Origin: an uncultured Bacilli bacterium
Lineage (GTDB): Bacteria > Bacillota_I > Bacilli_A > RF39 > UBA660
Reading direction: 5' to 3'
Assembly (NCBI GenBank): GCA_934085875.1
Contig: CAKOHQ010000051.1
Location: 1-7,365 of the forward strand
Length of the DNA stretch: 7,365 nt
The notes beneath the pieces were generated by a model. It was not told where the DNA came from. It did not search any database and saw only the letters and a program-made list of their open reading frames with translations. The translations under genes were made by a program, and so were the position numbers. Shown here in pieces: positions 1 to 4,545 of this stretch (positions are counted from its first letter, which is position 1; every line of letters starts with the position of its first letter).

Positions 1-26
1 TATATAACCAGAGCTTTATTTTGTCT

Positions 27-40
27 AGTGCTTACCCAAA
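27..40 (+). repeat. 14-base direct repeat, copy 1
   Basis: AGTGCTTACCCAAA occurs here and again exactly at 325-338, 298 bases apart. With six G/C bases it is far richer in G+C than its surroundings, so chance recurrence is unlikely. Just after this copy there is an AT-only hairpin (CTATTTA/TAAATAG) enclosed by ACCC and GGGT. Confidence 0.6.
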
Positions 41-65
41 CTATTTAATAAATAGAAGGGTTGTG

Positions 66-167
66 ATGATAATGAGTACTAAGTTATTCATAATAAGAAT
101 AATTGATAGACTAATTATTTTAATCATATTAAGTCTGATTTTTATCCTCCTACATAAAGGGGTTTAG
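66..167 (+). CDS. Possible 33-residue hydrophobic peptide (doubtful)
   Basis: An ATG at 66 is preceded by AGAAGGG, an acceptable ribosome-binding site, at 54-60. The frame runs 33 codons to a TAG at 165-167. The peptide begins MIMSTKLFIIRIID and then is almost wholly Ile/Leu/Phe until LLHKGV, so it could form one membrane helix with a basic end, the general shape of small toxin or membrane peptides. However, the same frame is open back to the window edge, so it could equally be the C-terminus of an upstream gene. T-rich hydrophobic codons also stay open by chance in DNA this AT-rich. No family was recognised. Confidence 0.2.
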   Translation: MIMSTKLFIIRIIDRLIILIILSLIFILLHKGV

Positions 168-307
168 GTTAAACTTATAAGCACTATGTATTAATTATGA
201 TGTTCTACCTAATATAAATATTATATTATGGTTTGATATTAAATATCATATTTTATCTCTTAATATATTTGTAATAAAAACAAATATATATTAATGTAAA
301 ATAAAAG

Positions 308-368
308 ACTCGTAATTTAATACGAGTGCTTACCCAAATTGGTAGGCATTACAAAATAAATGCTCTAC
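308..368 (+). other. Chain of competing hairpins, possible structured RNA
   Basis: Three stems can be drawn in succession. ACTCGTA (308-314) pairs with TACGAGT (321-327). GCTTACC (328-334) pairs with GGTAGGC (341-347), with one G-U pair. GTAGGCATT (342-350) pairs with AATGCTCTAC (359-368), with one bulged base. The second and third stems use the same bases and exclude each other, as in attenuators. No known riboswitch class was recognised, and the only reading frame downstream is a probable remnant at 462. Confidence 0.25.
325..338 (+). repeat. 14-base direct repeat, copy 2
   Basis: Second exact copy of AGTGCTTACCCAAA. Here its 5' part closes the ACTCGTA/TACGAGT hairpin and its 3' part opens the next stem. 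Both copies can be read as Ser-Ala-Tyr-Pro-Asn in one forward frame, so a duplicated coding fragment is one explanation. Confidence 0.6.
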
Positions 369-461
369 TTAAATTAATTTTAACATCAACATAATGATGT
401 GTCAATTTAAATTTTATATAAATATGATTGAAATATATCATTTTTTAAGGATAATTTAGAC

Positions 462-791
462 ATGTATGTAGGAACATTAACAGCGGATGAAATAGTATAT
501 GCTGGTAGTACTTTTATAGATACTAATCCAGATTATTATTTGATAAATTATTACCAAAAATCTAATGATTTACAATTTTGGTCTTCGTCAGTATTTTCTT
601 ATGATGGTATGGCACATAATGATATTGCTCATTGTGTGAGTAAAGATAATTATAATAATTATGGATATAATTATATAACATTAACATCATCTAATTATAA
701 TTTCCGACCTGCCATAAATTTAAAATCCAGAATTCAAATAACTAGTGGTGATGGCACTAAAAATAACGCCTACACAATTCTGACTAATTGA
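462..791 (+). pseudogene. C-terminal remnant of a Firmicutes surface protein
   Basis: The 109-residue frame opens with MYVGTLTADEIVYAGS. It continues through a Tyr/Asn/Ser-rich middle containing an FWSSSVFSYDG stretch, and ends with FRPAINLKS followed by a GDGTKNN motif and a short hydrophobic end. I recognise this order (LTADE-VYAG, then W-S-S, then RPxINLKS and GDGT) from the C-terminal part of large secreted proteins common in gut Firmicutes, usually several hundred residues long with an N-terminal membrane anchor. Here there is no signal peptide or anchor. The in-frame stop TGA at 429-431 blocks extension beyond about 11 more residues. A weak AAGGA at 447-451 lies 10 bases before the ATG, so translation is not excluded. 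Most likely a truncated relic; a small intact protein is possible. Confidence 0.55.
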
Positions 792-815
792 TATTAATTA
801 ATAGTTGTTAAAAAA

Positions 816-881
816 ATTTACATTTAAATAAACTTAGTAAATCATCACTACTAAGTTTATTTTTGTAAATAAAATGTAAAT
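816..881 (+). terminator. Nested inverted repeat with intrinsic terminator core
   Basis: The inner stem is 14 bp and perfect: 826-839 pairs with 849-862 around a 9-base loop, and the T-rich end of the right arm (TTTATTTTT, 856-864) gives the terminator tail. A second perfect pair of arms lies outside it: ATTTACATTT at 816-825 against AAATGTAAAT at 872-881. The core would end transcription of the 462-791 frame, or protect rpoZ from readthrough. The near symmetry means it may act on both strands. Confidence 0.65.
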
Positions 882-948
882 ATTTTGATAACATTATATA
901 TAATAAATTAATAATATTGTATATTATTATTGTAGGAGGGATGGCTAA

Positions 949-1149
949 ATGATATATCCATCAATTGATAAATTATTAAACATTATTGATTCTAAATATA
1001 AACTTGTTCATGTAATAAGTCAAAGAGCAAAACAAATGCATGAATATGATCATTATCAAATGAAGGAATGCGAATACCATAATAAAAGAGAATTAGGTAG
1101 AGCCTTAGAAGAAGTTGAAAAAGGATTAATAAAAGTTAAAAATAATTAA
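949..1149 (+). CDS. rpoZ: RNA polymerase omega subunit
   Basis: Omega is the small subunit that clamps the beta-prime C-terminus and aids assembly of RNA polymerase. The 66-residue product is of family length. It has the usual N-terminal block PSIDKLLNIIDSKYKLV, the QRAKQM segment matching the ARRA-REM block, and the C-terminal block ELGRALEEVEKGLI. The start is well supported by AGGAGGG at 934-940, eight bases upstream. The region before it contains loose matches to sigma-A elements (TTGATA at 885-890, AATAAT at 910-915, 19 apart), not strong enough to call. In most Bacillota rpoZ sits beside gmk and coaBC. Here it stands alone between a surface-protein remnant and spoVS, closed by its own terminator. 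Identification is confident. Confidence 0.93.
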   Translation: MIYPSIDKLLNIIDSKYKLVHVISQRAKQMHEYDHYQMKECEYHNKRELGRALEEVEKGLIKVKNN

Positions 1150-1153
1150 ATTG

Positions 1154-1178
1154 AATACTAATATTAGTATTTTTTTTT
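1154..1178 (+). terminator. Intrinsic terminator after rpoZ
   Basis: AATACTAATATTAGTATT at 1154-1171 is a perfect 18-base palindrome starting five bases after the rpoZ stop codon. It runs straight into TTTTTTT. The stem is AT-rich, as expected in this genome. It separates rpoZ from spoVS. Confidence 0.75.
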
Positions 1179-1214
1179 AATTTCTTAATATTATTAATTA
1201 GGAGCGTGAAAATA

Positions 1215-1475
1215 ATGGAAATTTTAAAAGTTTCATCAAAATCAAACCCAAGTAAAGTAGCAGGTGCGATTGCAAATGTTTTTAGAGAACAAGGTAGTGT
1301 AGAAATACAAACTATTGGAGCAGGAAGTTTGAATCAAGCAATTAAAGCAGTATGTATTGCCAGAGGATTTTTAGCACCTAGTGGCCAAAATTTAATAATT
1401 ATACCAGCTTTTTCAGACATAATTATTGAAGGAGAGGAGAAAACAGCTATTAAATTAGTTGTTGAATCTATATGA
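1215..1475 (+). CDS. spoVS: Stage V sporulation protein S
   Basis: SpoVS is a small Alba-like fold protein needed in Bacillus for normal progress to coat assembly and core dehydration; its molecular role remains unclear. From the ATG at 1215 the product is 86 residues, the same length as the B. subtilis protein. It matches along its whole length: MEILKVSSKSNPSKVAGAIA, EIQTIGAGSLNQAIKAVCIA, RGFLAPSG, IPAF and EEKTAIKLVVE. A GTG at 1206 is in frame but only one base after the GGAG at 1201-1204, so the ATG ten bases after it is the better start. The TGA stop lies where the family ends, which shows TGA is a stop in this genome. The stop overlaps the ATG of a small membrane peptide gene. Confidence 0.95.
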   Translation: MEILKVSSKSNPSKVAGAIANVFREQGSVEIQTIGAGSLNQAIKAVCIARGFLAPSGQNLIIIPAFSDIIIEGEEKTAIKLVVESI

Positions 1476-1645
1476 TAAATGTACTTATAGGAATATTTTA
1501 TATAGCATTAGTAGCATTAACATCATACTTATTATACTATATAATTAAAATTGCTATAAAAGATGCTTACTATGAAATTGAATTTAAACAAGATGAAGAA
1601 GAAACAACATACGAAAATACAAATATAGATAGTGAAGACGAATAA
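1472..1645 (+). CDS. 57-residue membrane peptide coupled to spoVS
   Basis: The start codon shares four bases (ATGA) with the spoVS stop, a classical translational-coupling junction, so this frame is very probably translated. The product starts MINVLIGIFY and forms one membrane helix at about residues 2-28. This is followed by two lysines (26 and 30) and a strongly acidic tail with DEEE and SEDE at the end. The positive-inside rule places the acidic tail in the cytoplasm. I recognise no family. The frame ends inside a strong terminator, so spoVS and this gene form a two-gene unit. A role in sporulation is inferred only from the coupling. It is short enough to be missed by routine gene calling. 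Confidence 0.7.
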   Translation: MINVLIGIFYIALVALTSYLLYYIIKIAIKDAYYEIEFKQDEEETTYENTNIDSEDE

Positions 1646-1667
1646 CTGTAAATTTTACAGTTATTTT
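1641..1667 (+). terminator. Intrinsic terminator after the spoVS unit
   Basis: AATAACTGTAAA (1641-1652) and TTTACAGTTATT (1654-1665) are perfect 12-base inverted arms, ending in TTATTTT. The left arm contains the stop codon TAA at 1643-1645 of the 57-residue gene. It isolates spoVS and its partner from spoIIAA. Confidence 0.75.
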
Positions 1668-1741
1668 AAAAAGAAAAAGAAGTATTGTCGAATCTATTTA
1701 AAAATTAAAAAAAATAAATTATATTAATGGTGATGGTGCTT

Positions 1742-2053
1742 ATGTTAAATATCAATATGGAGTTTAATAGTGGTATATTATTTGTTAGATTTATAGGATC
1801 CTTAAATAGATTAACAAATGATAAAATAATAGATTTAATATCTATTATAAAAAGAAATGGTATTAAATACTTAGTATATAACTTTGACAATCTAGAAAGT
1901 ATAGATGATATAGGTTATAAATCATTATTACTTTGTTATAATGAAATAATAAATAATAATGGTAATTTATTAGTAGTAAATAATAAATTTAATTTAGAAA
2001 ATATGAAAGAAGTAAATAATGAATTAAGTGCACTTAAAATATTAAAAATTTAG
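1742..2053 (+). CDS. spoIIAA: SpoIIAA-like STAS protein lacking the phosphorylated Ser
   Basis: In Bacillus, SpoIIAA is the anti-anti-sigma factor that frees sigma-F by binding SpoIIAB, and SpoIIAB inactivates it by phosphorylating Ser58. The ATG at 1742 is preferred over 1727 because GGTGAT (1729-1734) then serves as ribosome-binding site seven bases upstream, and the 103-residue product aligns with B. subtilis SpoIIAA from its first residue. Seen: a STAS-type FIGSLNR strand near residue 17, YLVYNFDNLESIDDIG at 43-58, and NGNLLVVN. The family motif DSSG reads DDIG here, so the phospho-acceptor is Ile57 and the preceding Ser is Asp56. It lies eight bases before the sigma gene with no spoIIAB between them. 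A weak sigma-H-like -10 (GTCGAATCT, 1687-1695) lacks a properly spaced -35. SpoIIAA is the best assignment from position and alignment, but its biochemistry must differ. Confidence 0.8.
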   Translation: MLNINMEFNSGILFVRFIGSLNRLTNDKIIDLISIIKRNGIKYLVYNFDNLESIDDIGYKSLLLCYNEIINNNGNLLVVNNKFNLENMKEVNNELSALKILKI

Positions 2054-2062
2054 GTGGAAAAA

Positions 2063-2719
2063 ATGATAAACGACATTGAAAGTATTATTAACAGTCAAGA
2101 TTTAAAAAACATTATTATATCAATTTCAAAAAAATTCTATAATGCTGAAAAATATGATTTATATCAAGCTGGTTATATAGGAGCAATAAAAGCATATAAT
2201 AATTATAAAAATAATGACACAAAATTTACTACATTTGCATATAAATATATTTTTGGTGAAATGTATGAATTAGCAAAGAATAATAGAAATATTAAATTAA
2301 ATAAAAACTATTTCAAAATATATAAACAAATAGAAAATGCAAAAATATTATTAACACAAAAATTTAATAAAGTACCATCTAATAAAGAATTAAGTGAATA
2401 TTTAGAAATAGATTTAAATTTAATAAATGATGTAATTAATACTTGTAATATTACTTTATCGTTAGATAATTTATATGAATCTGATAACGAAAGTAACCTT
2501 TATGCATTCGTTGGAAAGAACATAGATTATGACACAAATATTTTAGTTAGAGACTCGCTAGAATGTTTAAATGATGAAGAAAAGAAAGTTATTAATTATA
2601 GATATTATTATGATTATACACAACAAGAAATAGCTAACATACTAGGAATTAATCAAGTAAAAGTTTCTAGACTTGAAGCTAGTTCAAAAAAGAAAATTAA
2701 AGAATATATTAATGCATAA
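2063..2719 (+). CDS. sigF: Forespore sigma factor of the sigF/sigG family
   Basis: This is a sigma-70 factor that directs RNA polymerase to forespore promoters. The ATG at 2063 is chosen over GTG 2054 because AGGTGG (2052-2057) sits five bases before it; that gives 218 residues against about 255 for B. subtilis sigma-F. Region 2 is clear (YDLYQAGYIGAIKAYNNY, then FTTFAYKYIFGEMYEL). Region 3 has VPSNKELSEYLEI, and region 4 is strong (LNDEEKKVINYRYYYDYTQQ, then EIANILGINQVKVSRLE). The N-terminus is about 28 residues shorter than in sigma-F, and the usual region 2.1 signature is barely visible. Sigma-F is favoured over sigma-G because the gene follows spoIIAA, but sequence alone does not separate these sisters, and one protein may serve both roles. 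Confidence 0.85.
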   Translation: MINDIESIINSQDLKNIIISISKKFYNAEKYDLYQAGYIGAIKAYNNYKNNDTKFTTFAYKYIFGEMYELAKNNRNIKLNKNYFKIYKQIENAKILLTQKFNKVPSNKELSEYLEIDLNLINDVINTCNITLSLDNLYESDNESNLYAFVGKNIDYDTNILVRDSLECLNDEEKKVINYRYYYDYTQQEIANILGINQVKVSRLEASSKKKIKEYINA

Positions 2720-2743
2720 AAGTAGGTAAAAACTTCCATAATA
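2714..2743 (+). promoter_or_regulatory. Candidate sigma-G promoter for spoVAC-AD-AE
   Basis: GCATA (2714-2718) fits the Bacillus sigma-G -35 consensus GHATR. CATAATA (2737-2743) fits the -10 consensus CATNHTA. The gap is 18 bases, the usual spacing. In B. subtilis spoVA is transcribed by sigma-G, so the position is right. A start about seven bases downstream would fall near 2750, inside the spoVAC ribosome-binding site, giving a leader of only about 11 bases. The consensus is short, and the DNA is AT-rich, so chance remains possible. Confidence 0.5.
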
Positions 2744-2759
2744 AAAATGGAGGTTTTTT
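2728..2759 (+). terminator. Hairpin after sigF that buries the spoVAC ribosome-binding site
   Basis: AAAAACTTCCAT (2728-2739) pairs with ATGGAGGTTTTT (2747-2758) as 12 pairs with one G-U, around a 7-base A-rich loop; the T run is 2754-2759. This looks like the terminator of the spoIIAA-sigF operon. The right arm also contains GGAGG (2749-2753), the ribosome-binding site for the spoVAC ATG at 2761. Any transcript that reads through from sigF would therefore have that site paired. Confidence 0.65.
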
Positions 2760-2760
2760 A

Positions 2761-3198
2761 ATGGAAAAACGAGAATATCAAGAATTAGTAAAAAATACTA
2801 CACCTAAACCTAAGAAAATGACACATAGTATATTAGCGTTTTTATCAGGTGGTATTTTAGCAGCTATTTGTGAAATTTTAAGATCCTTATTAATTAATTA
2901 TTATCATTTTAAAAATAATGATGCAGTAAGTATAGTAATATTTATTTTAATAGTTTTTGCTTGTTTTATGACTGCATTTTTTGATTTTGATAAATGGGTT
3001 ATAAAATTCAAAGCTGGTTTAATTATACCTATTACAGGATTTGCACATTCTATTCAAAGTAGTGCATTAGATTATAAAAAAGATGGTTTAATTACTGGTT
3101 TAGGAGCTAACTTTTTCAAACTTGCTGGAAGTGTTATTTTATACGGAATTGTAAGTTCATTTGTTTTCGCTATTATTAAGGTGGTGTTTTATGGCTAG
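2761..3198 (+). CDS. spoVAC: Stage V sporulation protein AC
   Basis: SpoVAC is an inner spore membrane protein, reported as a mechanosensitive channel, acting with the other SpoVA proteins in uptake of dipicolinic acid by the forespore and its release at germination. The 145-residue product is of family length and begins with a short charged cytoplasmic segment. The family signature KPKKMTHSILAFLSGGILAA at 17-36 leads into the first membrane helix. Further hydrophobic helices lie near 57-75, 82-100 and 120-143. GGAGG at 2749-2753 supports the start. It overlaps spoVAD by eight bases. The family's usual neighbours spoVAA and spoVAB are not upstream; the sigma gene precedes it directly. Confidence 0.92.
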   Translation: MEKREYQELVKNTTPKPKKMTHSILAFLSGGILAAICEILRSLLINYYHFKNNDAVSIVIFILIVFACFMTAFFDFDKWVIKFKAGLIIPITGFAHSIQSSALDYKKDGLITGLGANFFKLAGSVILYGIVSSFVFAIIKVVFYG

Positions 3199-4147
3199 TT
3201 TTAAATATAAAAATGTTTATATAAATAAATTCTATAGTATAGCAGGTAAATATGAAAATAATGGAATATTAACAAATGTTAATAGATATTTAAAAGATTT
3301 TTATGATGGAGAAAAAACTATTGAAGATTGTGAAATAAAAATGCAAAAAGAAGTACTGGATAATTTAATTAATAAAAAAACAGAAATAATTATTGGAGGA
3401 GATTTAATGAATCAAAATACTGCAACATCATCTAGTGTTAGTAATAATAATATTTCTTTTATGGATGTATACAGTGCTTGTGCAACTTTCAATGAAGCAT
3501 TAATAATATTATCTAATTTTATTAATGAAAAAAGTATTAAAGAAGGGATATGTATTACAAGTAGTCATAATTTAAATAGTGAAAAACAATTCAGATTTCC
3601 AATAGAGTATGGAGCTCAAAAACCCATTTATAGTACATTTACAACAACAGGTAGTGTTGGTTGTATATTATCTAAATATCCATCAAATATAAGGGTTGTT
3701 AGTAGTACAGTAGGTAGTGTAATTGATATGGGTATAAAAGATGCCAATAATATGGGAGCAGTAATGGCACCAGCAGCAGTAAAAACATTGATGGATCATG
3801 TAAATAAATTTAATATAAACTTAAAAGATTATGATATTATTTTAACGGGTGATTTAGGAAATTATGGAGAAGAATTATTTAAAATAATATTAAAAAAAGA
3901 TTATGGATTAAATTTAAAAAATTATATGGATGCAGGAAGAATTATTTATAAAAAAGGACAAGAAAAGTATAGTGGTGGAAGTGGACCAGTTTGTTTACCT
4001 CTAATACTATTTAACAATATTTTACAAAATAAAAAATACAAAAAAATTATTTTTATAGCAACAGGAAGTTTACATAGTCCTATGCTAGTTAATCAAAAAC
4101 ATTCAATTCCAAGCATAGCACATTTAATAGAATTGGAGGTACTATGA
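3191..4147 (+). CDS. spoVAD: Stage V sporulation protein AD (DPA-binding)
   Basis: SpoVAD is a thiolase-fold, membrane-associated protein that binds dipicolinic acid and works with SpoVAC and SpoVAE in its transport into the forespore. An in-frame ATG exists at 3161, but the ATG at 3191 follows AAGGTGGTG (3179-3187) at good spacing and aligns with the family, giving 318 residues against 338 in B. subtilis. Conserved blocks are GGDLMNQN (69-76), YSACATFNEA with Cys97, SSHN and QFRFPIEYGAQKP (124-144), the GSVIDMGIKDANNMGAVMAP region, LTGDLGNYG, and the C-terminal ATGSLHSP and IPSIAH. The N-terminus is divergent and lacks the usual AGPKE-like segment. The stop overlaps the spoVAE start by four bases (ATGA), so the genes are coupled. 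Confidence 0.95.
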   Translation: MASFKYKNVYINKFYSIAGKYENNGILTNVNRYLKDFYDGEKTIEDCEIKMQKEVLDNLINKKTEIIIGGDLMNQNTATSSSVSNNNISFMDVYSACATFNEALIILSNFINEKSIKEGICITSSHNLNSEKQFRFPIEYGAQKPIYSTFTTTGSVGCILSKYPSNIRVVSSTVGSVIDMGIKDANNMGAVMAPAAVKTLMDHVNKFNINLKDYDIILTGDLGNYGEELFKIILKKDYGLNLKNYMDAGRIIYKKGQEKYSGGSGPVCLPLILFNNILQNKKYKKIIFIATGSLHSPMLVNQKHSIPSIAHLIELEVL

Positions 4148-4494
4148 CAATATTTTATTCGTTTATATTTTGTGGCCTAATATGTCTAATAGGACAAATT
4201 ATATTAGATAATACTAAACTTACTCCTGGTCATGTAACAAGTTTATTAGTTGTAGTCGGTTCCTTTTTTGGTATGCTTGGTATATATGATAAAATTATAA
4301 ATTTAGTAGGTGTAGGAGCAAACATACCAATAACATCATTTGGTAATACTTTATTTAATGGTGCATATATTGGATTAAAAAGTGGAGGATTTATTGGATT
4401 ATTTGAAAATATACTTTGTAACGTTAGTCTTGGTGTAAGTAGTGCAATAATATTTTCATTTATATTTACCTTAATTAGTAAAGTCAAAGATTAA
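4144..4494 (+). CDS. spoVAE: Stage V sporulation protein AE (AEb form)
   Basis: This is the third SpoVA membrane component required for dipicolinic acid movement across the inner forespore membrane, related in sequence to SpoVAC. The 116-residue product has the family blocks LTPGHVTSLLVVVGSFFGML (26-45), GVGANIPITSFGNTL (57-71) and a Gly-rich final helix ending FIFTLISKVK. Four to five hydrophobic segments span the length. A GGAGG at 4135-4139 inside the end of spoVAD and the ATGA overlap support the start. It is the last gene of the operon. No spoVAF or spoVAEa homologue follows, unlike Bacillus; the C-D-Eb trio is the core set kept in many Clostridia. Confidence 0.92.
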   Translation: MTIFYSFIFCGLICLIGQIILDNTKLTPGHVTSLLVVVGSFFGMLGIYDKIINLVGVGANIPITSFGNTLFNGAYIGLKSGGFIGLFENILCNVSLGVSSAIIFSFIFTLISKVKD

Positions 4495-4519
4495 GTGATT
4501 GTAAAAAATCATTTTTTTT
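4493..4519 (+). terminator. Intrinsic terminator after spoVAE
   Basis: AAGTGATT (4493-4500) pairs with AATCATTT (4507-4514), eight pairs with one G-U, around GTAAAA. It lies in the run of eight Ts at 4512-4519. The stem begins within the spoVAE stop codon. Confidence 0.7.
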
Positions 4520-4527
4520 GATATTAT
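4499..4527 (+). promoter_or_regulatory. Weak sigma-A-like promoter before the 529-residue gene
   Basis: TTGTAA (4499-4504) and TATTAT (4522-4527) are separated by 17 bases and match the sigma-A hexamers in four and five of six positions. They overlap the spoVAE terminator. In DNA this AT-rich such matches are common, so this is only a candidate. Confidence 0.25.
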
Positions 4528-4545
4528 TATAAAGTAGGTGATAAT

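Larger units (their letters stand above)
1..461. other. Gene-poor, hairpin-rich leader region
   Basis: No gene in this stretch can be supported with confidence. It is extremely AT-rich and contains several inverted repeats: TGATATT/AATATCA at 234-248, a 10-bp stem at 263-272/280-289 with an AATAAAA loop, ACTCGTA/TACGAGT at 308-327, and ACATCA/TGATGT at 383-400. It also carries a 14-base direct repeat. None of the hairpins is followed by a convincing T run, so they do not read as ordinary terminators. The region may be decayed coding sequence belonging to the surface-protein remnant downstream, or an untranslated RNA. The sequence does not decide between these. Confidence 0.5.

Noticed and set aside
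57..157. Minus-strand 28-codon hydrophobic frame with AGGAGG upstream
   Set aside because: The spacing between AGGAGG and the ATG is about 18 bases, too long for initiation, and no other start lies closer.
941..952. Three-codon frame ATG GCT AAA TGA overlapping the rpoZ start
   Set aside because: Its ATG directly abuts the AGGAGGG, with no room for initiation, whereas the rpoZ ATG eight bases away is well placed.
1120..1148. Sigma-H-like promoter (AAAGGATTA, 11 bases, AAATAATTA) at the end of rpoZ that could drive spoVS
   Set aside because: The match is good, but the start would fall at the rpoZ terminator hairpin, and the sequence is also ordinary coding sequence. Not enough to call without transcript data.
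1705..1890. 61-codon minus-strand frame
   Set aside because: It lies antisense to spoIIAA, is made of hydrophobic low-complexity residues expected from AT-rich DNA, and has no good ribosome-binding site.
4230..4487. 85-codon minus-strand frame
   Set aside because: It is the mirror of the well-supported spoVAE gene and matches no recognisable family.
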